NCBI GenBank assembly: GCA_018607905.1
Contig: JABBAP010000025.1
Location: 1-64,000 of the forward strand
DNA length: 64,000 nt
Direction of reading: 5' to 3'
Origin: Paracoccaceae bacterium
Lineage (GTDB): Bacteria > Pseudomonadota > Alphaproteobacteria > Rhodobacterales > Rhodobacteraceae
A program made the translations under genes and the position numbers. The number at the start of each line of letters is the position of its first letter. Position 1 is the first letter of the stretch. Positions 10,280-19,603 of the stretch are shown here, piece by piece. The notes under the pieces were generated by a model. That model was not told the DNA's origin, did no database searches, and saw only the letters and a list, made by a program, of their open reading frames with translations.

Positions 10280-11494
10280 ATGTCTCGGCGCGTTGTCATC
10301 ACTGGGCAGGGGGCGTTTTGCGCGCTCGGTCAATCTGCTGACAGTGTTGTTGGCGCGATGATGAACGGCGAATGCGCGATTGATCGCCTTGAAATCCCCG
10401 ACGTAGATCGCTTGTCTGTTCAAATTGGTGCGCAGATCAAAGGCTATGATCCAACTGCCATGTTTTCGCGCTCCGAAATTGCGTTGTATGATCCATTCAC
10501 GCAATATGCGTTGATCGCTGCGCAAGAGGCCGTTGCGCAATCTGGGTTGGATTTTTCGGATCAATTGGCGCTGCAAACAGGGGTCGTGCTTGGCTCTGCT
10601 GGTGGCGGATTACAAACCCAAGATCAAAGTTATAAAGCGGTTTATGAAGACGGTAAAAACCGCGTACATCCCTTTGTGGTGCCCCGTTTGATGATGAATG
10701 CGGCGTCGAGCCATGTTTCAATGGCGCATGGGGCAAAGGGGCCGTGTTTCACGGTCGCGACGGCCTGCGCGTCGTCCAATCACGCAATGGGGCAGGCGTT
10801 TCAGATGGTGCGCTCTGGTATGGCCAAGGTCATGTTGACCGGTGGCAGCGACAGTATGCTGTGTTTTGGCGGGATCAAAGCGTGGGAAGGTTTGCGTGTT
10901 CTGTCGCCAGATGGGTGTCGTCCGTTTTGTTTGAGCCGCAACGGCATGGTTCAAGGCGAAGGCGCTGCGGTTTTTGTGTTCGAAGATTATGAACACGCAG
11001 CGGCGCGTGGGGCGAATATCTTGGCCGAAGTTGCTGGGTTTTCTATGACAGCGGATGCTGCGGATATCGTGGTCCCAAACGAAGAAGGTGCAGCGCGTGC
11101 AATGGCGGCATCTGTAAATGACGCGGGCCTAACTGCCGATCAAATCGGCTATGTGAACGCCCATGGTACGGCTACGGCAGTGAACGACAAAACCGAAGTG
11201 GCGGCCTTGCGATCTGCGTTTGGCGCGGCGGCAAATGGCATGGCTGTTTCGTCAACCAAATCCATGCACGGGCATATCATGGGGGGAACGGGCGCGGTCG
11301 AGCTGTTGTCGTGTATCGCCGCCGTGAAAGATGGTATTTTGGCTCCAACCGTAAATGTGCAAGACCTTGATCCGGCTTGTGATTTGGACATTGTGATGAA
11401 TTCTGCGCGCGAAACAAAAGTTGACGCGGCAATCAGCAACGCTTTTGCATTTGGCGGATTGAATGCGGTGATAACGCTTAAGCGGTTCCAATAA
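10280..11494 (+). CDS. beta-ketoacyl-ACP synthase (FabF-like)
   Basis: TACASSNHAMGQA (Cys), NAHGTATAVNDKTE (His), KSMHGHIMGGTGAVE (Lys/His) active-site motifs. Confidence 0.94.
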   Translation: MSRRVVITGQGAFCALGQSADSVVGAMMNGECAIDRLEIPDVDRLSVQIGAQIKGYDPTAMFSRSEIALYDPFTQYALIAAQEAVAQSGLDFSDQLALQTGVVLGSAGGGLQTQDQSYKAVYEDGKNRVHPFVVPRLMMNAASSHVSMAHGAKGPCFTVATACASSNHAMGQAFQMVRSGMAKVMLTGGSDSMLCFGGIKAWEGLRVLSPDGCRPFCLSRNGMVQGEGAAVFVFEDYEHAAARGANILAEVAGFSMTADAADIVVPNEEGAARAMAASVNDAGLTADQIGYVNAHGTATAVNDKTEVAALRSAFGAAANGMAVSSTKSMHGHIMGGTGAVELLSCIAAVKDGILAPTVNVQDLDPACDLDIVMNSARETKVDAAISNAFAFGGLNAVITLKRFQ

Positions 11495-11495
11495 A

Positions 11496-11522
11496 AAACC
11501 CCGCTCAATGGCGGGGCTTTTC
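11496..11522 (+). terminator. intrinsic terminator after the KAS gene
   Basis: AACCCCGC-TCAATG-GCGGGGCTTTT. Confidence 0.75.
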
Positions 11523-11540
11523 GATCATGTGATAACGGGT

Positions 11541-12140
11541 TTACTTTGGTTCGATCGCGGCCCATGCCGCAGTGAAACCAGCAAGCGACAGTTCTAGGTT
11601 CAGTGGCTTATCTGGTGCGGCTACCGATGAAATGACTACTGCGGCTTTAGCGCCTTTTTTCATTGCTGCGATTTCAGCGCCTGTCATCCCAAAACGAGCA
11701 TAACACCCAAGTTGATCGCACCAAGTGTAGGGGTAGCGTTTTGCTTTGCCAGCGTCGATTTTAACAATGACCTGCGCCGTAAGCAAAGATCCAAGCGGTG
11801 TTGCGATATCAATTCCTGCGACAGCTTTGCCGCCTTTTGGGAGGGCTTGCATATCGATTTGTGCAATTGCGTTGCCATCAGGATCATCAAGCAAGTTGAA
11901 CAGGCGGCATTCTTCGGCTTCGACGTCTTCGGCTTTGATGCAGCGCACTTCCCATGCGGCGTGTTTTTCGCGAAGATATCCATCGCCAATTTGTGGCTCC
12001 GTCACTTCTTCAGCAACCGGAAACACTTCTGTTGTTGCCGGGGCCTGCGTGGTTTCTTCGGTTGTGGTTTCCTGTGCAAAGGCAACGGGGGACATCATCA
12101 ACATTGCGATGACTGCGGGGATCAATGTGTTTTTCATCAA
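11541..12140 (-). CDS. invasion-associated locus B (IalB)-family secreted protein
   Basis: signal peptide MMKNTLIPAVIAMLMMSPVAFA; KHAAWEVRCIKAEDVEAEECRLFNLL; IATPLGSLLTAQVIVKIDAGKAKRYPYTWCDQLGCYARFGM. Confidence 0.87.
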   Translation of the reverse strand: MMKNTLIPAVIAMLMMSPVAFAQETTTEETTQAPATTEVFPVAEEVTEPQIGDGYLREKHAAWEVRCIKAEDVEAEECRLFNLLDDPDGNAIAQIDMQALPKGGKAVAGIDIATPLGSLLTAQVIVKIDAGKAKRYPYTWCDQLGCYARFGMTGAEIAAMKKGAKAAVVISSVAAPDKPLNLELSLAGFTAAWAAIEPK

Positions 12141-12301
12141 TAGACCTATGTTTTTTCTTCGGAAGCTTTTTCTTCCATTAAATGACTACATAATGCGAAA
12201 GTTAACGATTGTCAGTGCATTTTTTTGTGTGTGCGAGGCATCGCCCATTTCGGTTGATCTGCGTCACAAACCGAAACATTTTGTAGGATTTGAATGCAAA
12301 A

Positions 12302-12338
12302 AAGACGCTTGGAGTATTCTCCTAAGCGTCTTTTTTTC
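12302..12338. terminator. strong bidirectional hairpin/terminator inside a divergent intergenic region
   Basis: AAGACGCTTGGAG-TATT-CTCC(T)AAGCGTCTT with T-runs on both strands. Confidence 0.75.
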
Positions 12339-12560
12339 TGCGTGAGCAGTTCTCCCCATCGGACTGGCCGATCATTGTGTTGGGAAACTAGGTCACAAAT
12401 TATAATGCGTCAACAGTGGCTTGGCTAAAATGTCGCAGTTATTTAACAAATCAAGGAACATGTGGCGAACACTGACCAAAGGGTCAAAAATGAACGTGAT
12501 TCAGGCGTGGCAAGGGCTGTTTTTTTGGGTATGGTTTGCAAAATTTGAAGGAACAGGTGC

Positions 12561-14129
12561 ATGGACAACCCAGAACTTATTTTTATTGGTGGCGGTGGTG
12601 AAGGCTATGAAGAGCCTCAATCGCTTATTCTAAAGTATGCAAACCGCCATGGTTTAATCGCAGGGGCGACGGGGACGGGTAAAACCGTAACCTTGCAAAT
12701 CTTAGCCGAGAGCTTTTCTGCGGCGGGTGTTCCCGTGGTGTTGTCCGATGTAAAAGGCGATTTGTCTGGCATCGCAAAGTCGGGCTCGGCTGATTTCAAA
12801 TTGCACGATGCGTTTATGAAACGTGCAAAGCAGATCAAGTTTGACGATTATGATTATGGCAAATTCCCTGTCACGTTCTGGGATTTGTTTGGCGAACAGG
12901 GCCACCCCGTGCGCACGACCGTTTCCGAAATGGGGCCGTTGTTGTTGTCGCGTTTGATGGAGCTGTCGGATGCGCAAGAAGGCGTGATGAACATTGCGTT
13001 TCATGTGGCCGATGAACAGGGTCTTGCGCTGCTCGACCTCAAAGATCTGCGTGCGATGTTGATTTGGCTGGGTGAAAACGAAGACGAAATCTCGCTTGAA
13101 TATGGCAATGTGGGGCGCAATTCTATTGGTGCGATCCAGCGGCGTTTGCTGGTTCTTGAAAACCAAGGCGCAGATGCGTTTTTTGGCGAACCCGCGCTTG
13201 ATCTGAACGATATGATTTCCACGACAGCGGGCGGGCAAGGGCGCATTAACATTCTTGCCGCTGATAAGCTGATGCAAAGCCCGCGCCTGTACGCGACGTT
13301 CCTTTTGTGGATGCTGTCAGAACTGTTTGAAATGCTGCCCGAGGTTGGTGACCCTGATAAACCCAAGTTGGTGTTCTTCTTTGATGAGGCGCATTTGCTG
13401 TTTGATGATGCACCCAAAGCCCTGTTGGATAAGGTAGAACAAGTGGCGCGTTTGATCCGGTCCAAAGGCGTTGGCGTTTATTTTGTGTCGCAAAACCCTG
13501 CGGATGTTCCTGATGATATTTTGGGCCAGTTGGGCAATCGAATGCAGCACGCCTTACGCGCGTTCACGCCAAAGGATCAAAAATCATTGAAACTGGCGGC
13601 AGCAACTTTCCGTGAAAACCCCGCGTTTAGCACGCGCGAAGCGATTACCGACATGGGTGTTGGCGAGGCGTTGGTTTCGACGCTGGAAAAGAAGGGGATG
13701 CCATCAATTGTGCAGCGCACATTGATCCGTCCACCGTCATCGCAATTGGGGCCGATCACAAAAGAAGAACGCGCTGCTGTCATTGCAAATTCACACGTTG
13801 CTGGAATTTACGAGGCCGAAGTAGACCGTGAAAGCGCGTTTGAAAAGCTGCGAAAACGGGCAGATGATGCCGCCACAGAAGCAGAACGTGTTGAACGCGA
13901 GGCCGACGAAGCAGAAGCACGTGAAGAAGCCGAAGCAGATCGTGCACGCGAGTTTCAAAAGGCGCGGCGCTATGATGGTGGATCGCGCAAAACCACCACG
14001 CGCAAGCGGTCATCGCGCAAAGACAGTGTTGGAACAGCTTTCGCGAAATCCTTTGCCCGTCAGTTGGGCACTAAGGCTGGGCAATCCCTGATCCGTGGTG
14101 TTCTAGGTAGCTTGTTTAAAGGGCGATAA
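12561..14129 (+). CDS. HerA-like/DUF853 ATPase (YjgR family)
   Basis: GLIAGATGTGKTVTLQILAESFSAAGVPVVLSDVKGDLSG; KLVFFFDEAHLLFDDAP; YFVSQNPADVPDDILGQLGNRMQHALRAFTPKDQK. Confidence 0.94.
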   Translation: MDNPELIFIGGGGEGYEEPQSLILKYANRHGLIAGATGTGKTVTLQILAESFSAAGVPVVLSDVKGDLSGIAKSGSADFKLHDAFMKRAKQIKFDDYDYGKFPVTFWDLFGEQGHPVRTTVSEMGPLLLSRLMELSDAQEGVMNIAFHVADEQGLALLDLKDLRAMLIWLGENEDEISLEYGNVGRNSIGAIQRRLLVLENQGADAFFGEPALDLNDMISTTAGGQGRINILAADKLMQSPRLYATFLLWMLSELFEMLPEVGDPDKPKLVFFFDEAHLLFDDAPKALLDKVEQVARLIRSKGVGVYFVSQNPADVPDDILGQLGNRMQHALRAFTPKDQKSLKLAAATFRENPAFSTREAITDMGVGEALVSTLEKKGMPSIVQRTLIRPPSSQLGPITKEERAAVIANSHVAGIYEAEVDRESAFEKLRKRADDAATEAERVEREADEAEAREEAEADRAREFQKARRYDGGSRKTTTRKRSSRKDSVGTAFAKSFARQLGTKAGQSLIRGVLGSLFKGR

Positions 14130-14141
14130 ATCGCTTGCGGA

Positions 14142-15455
14142 TCAAAGCCGTTTGATCCGCAAACTGGTGATTTTATGCTGTTCGCGCGCTGCAATTTCAA
14201 AGCGGAAATTGTGAAATGCAAACACTTGCCCCACGTCGGGGATCATCTGTGCTTCGTGAATGACAAGGCCAGCAATCGTGTTGGCCTCTTCATCGGGAAG
14301 CGACCAATCCAAGGCGCGGTTCAAATCGCGGATCGTCATGGCGCCGTCAATCACGTAATGGCCCGTTTCATCCATCTGAAGCACTGGCTGATCGTCTACG
14401 TCGTGCTCGTCCGAAATCTCGCCGATGATCTCTTCGATGATGTCCTCTAACGTGATCAAACCTTGCAACGCGCCGTATTCATCGACGACCAAGGCAAAGT
14501 GGGTTTTGCGGCGCAAAAACTCGCGTAACTGATCATCCAGCGTTGTGGTTTCTGGCACAAAATAAGGCTCCATCGCCACGTCAAGCGCTTGGAAGTTATC
14601 CAAAGCGCTGATGGAATTTTCACCGCGCATGACCTTGTTGACGGCGCGCAACAGGTCTTTGGCGTGGATTACACCCACGATATTTTCAGGGTCGTCTTTC
14701 CACAGCGGTAGGCGTGTGTGGGGCGAGGTCAAACACTGGTTGATGATGTCTTGGGGCGTGCTGCTGGCGTCTATCATTTCCATGTCAGAGCGGTGAAGCA
14801 TGATCTCTTCGACTTCGCGGTCTTTTAGATCAAGCGCACCAAGCAAACGGTCGCGATCATCGCGATCCACGTTGCCCTCAACGTGGCCTAGCGCGATGGT
14901 TCCTGCAATTTCAGCCTGCGCGGCACCTGCTTGTTCCTGATCCAAGGCAGACACGCCAAACAGGCTCAAAATGCCGCGCACAACAAAGCGAACCATCGCC
15001 ACGATCGGCGAAAGAAGTGCCACGATGATGGTGATGGGAAGGGCAACAAATGTTGCGGCTTTTTCGGATTCTAAAATGGCATAGGTTTTGGGCAGGACTT
15101 CTGCAAAGACCAGCACTAATGCTGTCATCACGAGCGTTGCCAAAGCGATGCCGTTTTCGCCAAACAACCGCAAAAACAGGCTGGTCGCCAAGGAGGCTGC
15201 AAGGATATTCACGAGGTTATTGCCAAGTAATACCGCACCAATCAAGCGTTCGGAATCCTCGGTCAGTTTTAGCGCGCGGTTCGCGCCTGCGGAGCCACGA
15301 TCTGCAAGTGAGTGCAGCTTGCCACGCGAGGCCGCAGTCAATGCGGTTTCGCTGCCTGAAAAGAATGCAGACACAAGTAACAAACATATGATCGCGGCGA
15401 TGGTCATCCATGCCTCGAAATCCATCATTACCGTTGCATTTTGTGCGGTTTCCAT
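14142..15455 (-). CDS. CNNM/CorC-HlyC family transporter (DUF21 + CBS + transporter-associated domain)
   Basis: [68 protein letters not shown]. Confidence 0.93.
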   Translation of the reverse strand: METAQNATVMMDFEAWMTIAAIICLLLVSAFFSGSETALTAASRGKLHSLADRGSAGANRALKLTEDSERLIGAVLLGNNLVNILAASLATSLFLRLFGENGIALATLVMTALVLVFAEVLPKTYAILESEKAATFVALPITIIVALLSPIVAMVRFVVRGILSLFGVSALDQEQAGAAQAEIAGTIALGHVEGNVDRDDRDRLLGALDLKDREVEEIMLHRSDMEMIDASSTPQDIINQCLTSPHTRLPLWKDDPENIVGVIHAKDLLRAVNKVMRGENSISALDNFQALDVAMEPYFVPETTTLDDQLREFLRRKTHFALVVDEYGALQGLITLEDIIEEIIGEISDEHDVDDQPVLQMDETGHYVIDGAMTIRDLNRALDWSLPDEEANTIAGLVIHEAQMIPDVGQVFAFHNFRFEIAAREQHKITSLRIKRL

Positions 15456-15489
15456 TCAGGTCGTCCTTAAAGTTAACTCTTGCCCCGTT

Positions 15490-16329
15490 ATGGGCATCCA
15501 ACCAGCCCCCCGCAAGAGAGGAGCCGATGTGCGCATCCAAGATTTAGGTGTTTTAAACGGTGAAATCCTTCTTTTTGGCGGAGTTTACTCAAATTTGGCG
15601 GCTCTTGAGGCGGTGATAGATGAATCGGGGCGGCGTGGGATTGATCCTGCGAACATGATTTGTAACGGCGATGTGGTCGCGTATTGCGCAGATGCTGAGG
15701 CCTGTTCGGGGGCGGTTCGCGCATTGGGTTGTGCGGTTCTATCTGGCAATTGCGAGGTTCAACTGGCGAGCGACGGGGATGATTGCGGTTGTGGATTTGA
15801 TGATTGGTCTGTCTGTTCGGTTCTATCGCGCGATTGGTATTCGCATGCGAAAAATACAGTTACTTTAGAAAATAAAGTATGGATGGGGGGCTTGCCCGAT
15901 CGTATTGTTTTTACCCACGAGGGCAAACGCTGTGTTGTCGTGCATGGCGGTGCCAGTGATATTGCCACCTTTGTTTGGCCGGTAGCAACGGATGATCAAA
16001 TTCGGCGCGAAGTCGCCTTGGTGCAAAGCCAAGTTGGCGCGGTGGATTGTGTGATTGCTGGGCACACAGGGATCGCGATGGAGCGTGTGGTGGATGGTGT
16101 GCGTTGGGTGAACCCTGGCGCGGTTGGCATGCCGCCAAATGATGGTGATCCAAGGGTGGCATTTGCAGTGATGAAGGGCCAAAGTGTTTCGTTTGAGCGG
16201 CTGAGCTATGATACCGTAAAAACGCGCGATGCGATGATTGAGGTTGGCCTAACGCAAGGCTACGAAACTGCGATCACGACGGGGTTTTGGCCGTCAGAGG
16301 ATACCTTGCCCGAAGAAATGTGCCGCTAG
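15490..16329 (+). CDS. metallophosphoesterase family protein
   Basis: GGVYSNLAALEAVIDE; NMICNGDVVAYC; LSGNCEVQLASD; VVHGGASDIATFVW; VIAGHTGIAME; start may be ATG 15490 or GTG 15529. Confidence 0.88.
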   Translation: MGIQPAPRKRGADVRIQDLGVLNGEILLFGGVYSNLAALEAVIDESGRRGIDPANMICNGDVVAYCADAEACSGAVRALGCAVLSGNCEVQLASDGDDCGCGFDDWSVCSVLSRDWYSHAKNTVTLENKVWMGGLPDRIVFTHEGKRCVVVHGGASDIATFVWPVATDDQIRREVALVQSQVGAVDCVIAGHTGIAMERVVDGVRWVNPGAVGMPPNDGDPRVAFAVMKGQSVSFERLSYDTVKTRDAMIEVGLTQGYETAITTGFWPSEDTLPEEMCR

Positions 16330-17246
16330 TCTTCGGCAAGTGGGTGATGTTTTAAAACCAGCGTTTTAAGGTTTTCATCCAGAACATGGGTGTAAATTTC
16401 GGTGGTGGCGACATCCGCATGGCCAAGCAGCATCTGAATAACTCGCAAATCTGCACCACCTGCTAATAGATGCGTCGCAAAAGCATGGCGCAGCGTGTGC
16501 GGGGTGACGGTTTCCGGGCTAACACCTGCGACAACCGCAATTTCCTTGACCAAGGTGTAGAACCGAATGCGGGTGAGATGGCCGAGCTTGCCGTTCGATG
16601 GGAACAGAAAACGCGAAGGCTGTATTCCCTTGGCCTCTGCCTCGTCCTCGGCTGTGTCACGCGGTTTAAGCCAAGCCGCAATCGCCATTTTTGCAGGTGG
16701 AGACAGCGGAACCAGCCGTTCCTTGTCGCCTTTGCCGCGCACCAGCACCATTTCTGGGTTCCCCCGCACCGATGCCACGGGCAGGGACACCAGTTCTGTG
16801 ACCCGCAAGCCCGTCGCGTACAGCAGTTGCATCAAACAGCTGTTGCGCAGGCGATCCATGTTTGCGCGCCCCGTTTGTTGCGCAGCTTCTAACAGACGAT
16901 CCACTTCTGCTTCCGTGAGGGTTTTGGGCAGATGTCGTTTCTTTTTGGGCCCGCGAATTTGGGTGGCAGGATCATTCTCGCGCCAACCTTCTTCAAAGGC
17001 AAATCGGTACAGTTGACGCACCGCAGACAAGCGCCGCGCCCGTGTGGCCTGCGCCATTCCACGGGTATCTAAGCTAACGAGGTATCCTTCGATATGATTG
17101 CGATTGGCGTGCAAAAAGTCTGATTTTTCTTTTACTAAATAGTCGGAAAATTCTTTTAAATCAGCAGAGTAGGCCTTGAGCGTGTTTTCAGAGGCGTCTT
17201 GTTCGGCGTACATGGCCTCTAGAAAAGTTTCGATCCAGTTTTGCAT
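16326..17246 (-). CDS. xerD: site-specific tyrosine recombinase XerD
   Basis: ENTLKAYSADLKEFSDYL; LLYATGLRVTELVSL; TPHTLRHAFATHLLAGGADLRVIQMLLGHADVATTEIYTHV. Confidence 0.95.
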   Translation of the reverse strand: MQNWIETFLEAMYAEQDASENTLKAYSADLKEFSDYLVKEKSDFLHANRNHIEGYLVSLDTRGMAQATRARRLSAVRQLYRFAFEEGWRENDPATQIRGPKKKRHLPKTLTEAEVDRLLEAAQQTGRANMDRLRNSCLMQLLYATGLRVTELVSLPVASVRGNPEMVLVRGKGDKERLVPLSPPAKMAIAAWLKPRDTAEDEAEAKGIQPSRFLFPSNGKLGHLTRIRFYTLVKEIAVVAGVSPETVTPHTLRHAFATHLLAGGADLRVIQMLLGHADVATTEIYTHVLDENLKTLVLKHHPLAED

Positions 17247-18709
17247 CAGGTTGGGCCTGACAAGTGCAACAAAACTTGGATGGCGATGCGGCGGGCTTCT
17301 TCTTCAAGACCGGCGATGCGCAGGGTCGCGATGGTGGTTTCAAGTGCCGCTGGGTCTCGGTGGCGCGAGCGCACGAGGTTGGTAATTGATTTAAGAATTG
17401 CCTCGCCCATTCGGCCTTGCTTGGCACCTACGATTAGGGAATTAGACGAGGTAGATCCCTGAAAAGCGGCAAGAATTGCACGCTGCATATCCGTATTTGC
17501 AGAGACCGGTAACGCACCGAGTGCAAGCGTCTTTAAGAACGCATCAGTGCTGTTTTGAGGCGCGTATTCCGTTACCAGTTCTGGATAATCTGCGTGAAAC
17601 AGTTGCAGGCGAAACCGTGTTTGATCGCCTGATGGCGTTAGCGGCACGCCCTCTAGATCGTCGGCCGCAATATCGGCAAGGATAAACGCCAAGCCAACAG
17701 CGTTCAAATCGCGGTAAGCATCGAGCAATTTTTGCGAGATTTGTTCGGGTTGGCCGCTGTCGATTGCGCGCAGTAATTTCTGTACCGCGGAGACACGGAC
17801 CCAAACGCCGCCCGATGCCGATGGTTTGCCTTCTTGGTAAAGCGCGATCAGTTGTTGGGGCGGAATGGCCTGTGATCGCACCAGTCGTTCGGTGGCGATA
17901 ACCTGATTGCGCCAGCCCGTTTCACGCTGTAAATCTTGGTGCAGAAACGCCAATGGTAGGGCTTGCCCGCTGCGCGGCATCGCCAATGCTTCGCGCATGA
18001 TAAAATCGAGTGCGGTCAAGGGAACAGGGGCAGGGGGCGGATTTTCCTCGTCAAACAAGTCCGGATCAAGGAACAAAGTGAGCAATTCTGCATCCAATTC
18101 GGGAATTTGGCGCAGGGATTTGGCGGTTGTGAGCGTTAGGGCCGCCGCTGACCAATCGTTTTCCCGTGCAAGGCAGAACACGCGCTCCTTTAGGCTGGGT
18201 GCCAATGACGGGTTTCGCAACATTGCGGCACAGGCGATTTGTGCGCGCCCCGTTAAAAGACCAACATCAAAGGCTTGATGGAACAAAGTGGGCGTGGCTG
18301 AACCAGCTTGGGTTAACAAGGCTTCGGCTTGATCCAAGGCACCTGCATTCAGCAGATGTGCAACCCGCGCTGCAATGATTTCACCGGGCGCAGAAACCCG
18401 TTCTGGCGCATCTAACTCGGCCAAAGACAGCCGCTGCCAAAAGGCGGTGATTTCTGGCAAAGAGTAATCAAAATAGGGTTCGATCAAGCGCGCAATTACC
18501 GATGAGTCGCCGTTCCCCCAGAATTTTTGCGGGATCCCCGTTTGCTGGGATGTTAAAATACCAACGGCATCAGGTTGCGAGGTGTTTAACGGCGTTGTTT
18601 CAATAGCTTCAGTTGTAATTCCGCCCTTTGACGATGCTTTGATGTCGGGCAGCGCCGATGACGCGATCGTGCTGTCTTGTGCGTTCAGCGACAAGGTTGA
18701 AAACAGCAA
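17246..18709 (-). CDS. uncharacterised predicted exported alpha-helical repeat protein; 5' end uncertain
   Basis: continuous 487-aa ORF directly upstream of xerD; Ala/Leu-rich helical repeats; annotated start is TTG, but the frame extends upstream through a signal-peptide-like LLRLTDHSLTTIAVLLFSTLSLNAQ. Confidence 0.75.
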   Translation of the reverse strand: MLFSTLSLNAQDSTIASSALPDIKASSKGGITTEAIETTPLNTSQPDAVGILTSQQTGIPQKFWGNGDSSVIARLIEPYFDYSLPEITAFWQRLSLAELDAPERVSAPGEIIAARVAHLLNAGALDQAEALLTQAGSATPTLFHQAFDVGLLTGRAQIACAAMLRNPSLAPSLKERVFCLARENDWSAAALTLTTAKSLRQIPELDAELLTLFLDPDLFDEENPPPAPVPLTALDFIMREALAMPRSGQALPLAFLHQDLQRETGWRNQVIATERLVRSQAIPPQQLIALYQEGKPSASGGVWVRVSAVQKLLRAIDSGQPEQISQKLLDAYRDLNAVGLAFILADIAADDLEGVPLTPSGDQTRFRLQLFHADYPELVTEYAPQNSTDAFLKTLALGALPVSANTDMQRAILAAFQGSTSSNSLIVGAKQGRMGEAILKSITNLVRSRHRDPAALETTIATLRIAGLEEEARRIAIQVLLHLSGPT

Positions 18710-18728
18710 AACTGCAATGGTTGTTAAA

Positions 18729-18863
18729 CTATGATCCGTTAAGCGTAACAGGGACTGTCACCTCAGTTTGCGGGGCTGAAAGATCGCCAAGATACGAATA
18801 TCCTAACAATCCCAAAAACCCGAGAATGATCAGAATAAGCAAAAACCGTATCACCTTGCCCAT
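18729..18863 (-). CDS. small single-TM protein (44 aa)
   Basis: ATG start; MGKVIRFLLILIILGFLGLLGYSYLGDLSAPQTEVTVPVTLNGS; immediately upstream of and overlapping the open frame of the 487-aa gene. Confidence 0.6.
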   Translation of the reverse strand: MGKVIRFLLILIILGFLGLLGYSYLGDLSAPQTEVTVPVTLNGS

Positions 18864-19048
18864 TTATATTCGCCTCTAACGTCGTTTCTTTTCACTTTGC
18901 CCAATTAGCAGCGTTTGAAAGAAAACGCGCCATAGGGGTTGTGTGAAGTTTAGACAATGTTATCACCCAAAATGGAATTTGATAATGGGGCATCGGCAGG
19001 AAGTTGCGTATTTCTTGCCTGTGTGTCCCAAATTGAAACGAGGACCCT

Positions 19049-19603
19049 GTGCGGTATCAGTTGACCAAAACAATTGCGGTGATCGGTTTGATGGGGGCGG
19101 GTAAAACTGCTGTCGGTACACTTGTGGCGCAAAAACTGGGCGCGAAATTCCTCGATTCAGATCAGGAAATCGAAAAGGCGGCGAATATGTCCGTGGCCGA
19201 GATTTTCGAGCGAGACGGCGAGGGGTTCTTTCGCGCCAAGGAAAGCCAAATATTGGAGCGTTTGTTAAAGAGCGAGCCTTGTGTACTGTCAACGGGTGGC
19301 GGCGCGTATATGTCGGATGTGAACCGCGATTTGATTTCGGAATACGGCGTGGCGCTTTGGTTGAAAGCCGACCTCGATTTGTTGTGGTCGCGCGTGCGTC
19401 ACAAAGATACGCGGCCCTTGTTGCGCACGCAAAACCCACGTCAAACCCTGGCAGATTTGTTGGAACTGCGTGAACCGATTTATTCCAAAGCGGAAATCGC
19501 CGTGGAATCCGAAAAAGGGATCAGCCTTGACGACATGGCCATCAAAATCGTCGAAGCGCTGGTCAATTCACCCCAAAGCGGTGTCACACAAAGGACTGGA
19601 TAA
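19049..19603 (+). CDS. aroK: shikimate kinase
   Basis: IAVIGLMGAGKTAVGTLVAQKLGAKFLDSDQEIEKAANMSVAEIFERDGE; LSTGGGAYM; GTG start; followed by aroB. Confidence 0.95.
   Translation: MRYQLTKTIAVIGLMGAGKTAVGTLVAQKLGAKFLDSDQEIEKAANMSVAEIFERDGEGFFRAKESQILERLLKSEPCVLSTGGGAYMSDVNRDLISEYGVALWLKADLDLLWSRVRHKDTRPLLRTQNPRQTLADLLELREPIYSKAEIAVESEKGISLDDMAIKIVEALVNSPQSGVTQRTG

Noticed and set aside
12421-12633. 70-aa ORF overlapping the HerA-like gene start
   Set aside because: Overlaps the start of the well-supported 12561 CDS in another frame and has no supporting motif.
15088-15489. N-terminal extension of the metallophosphoesterase ORF
   Set aside because: Overlaps the divergent CorC-like gene 5' region on the opposite strand; conserved part begins near 15490-15529.
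16326-17246. Tyrosine recombinase as evidence for an integrated element
   Set aside because: Sequence looks like housekeeping XerD, with no phage, IS or att-like repeats nearby and ordinary flanking genes.
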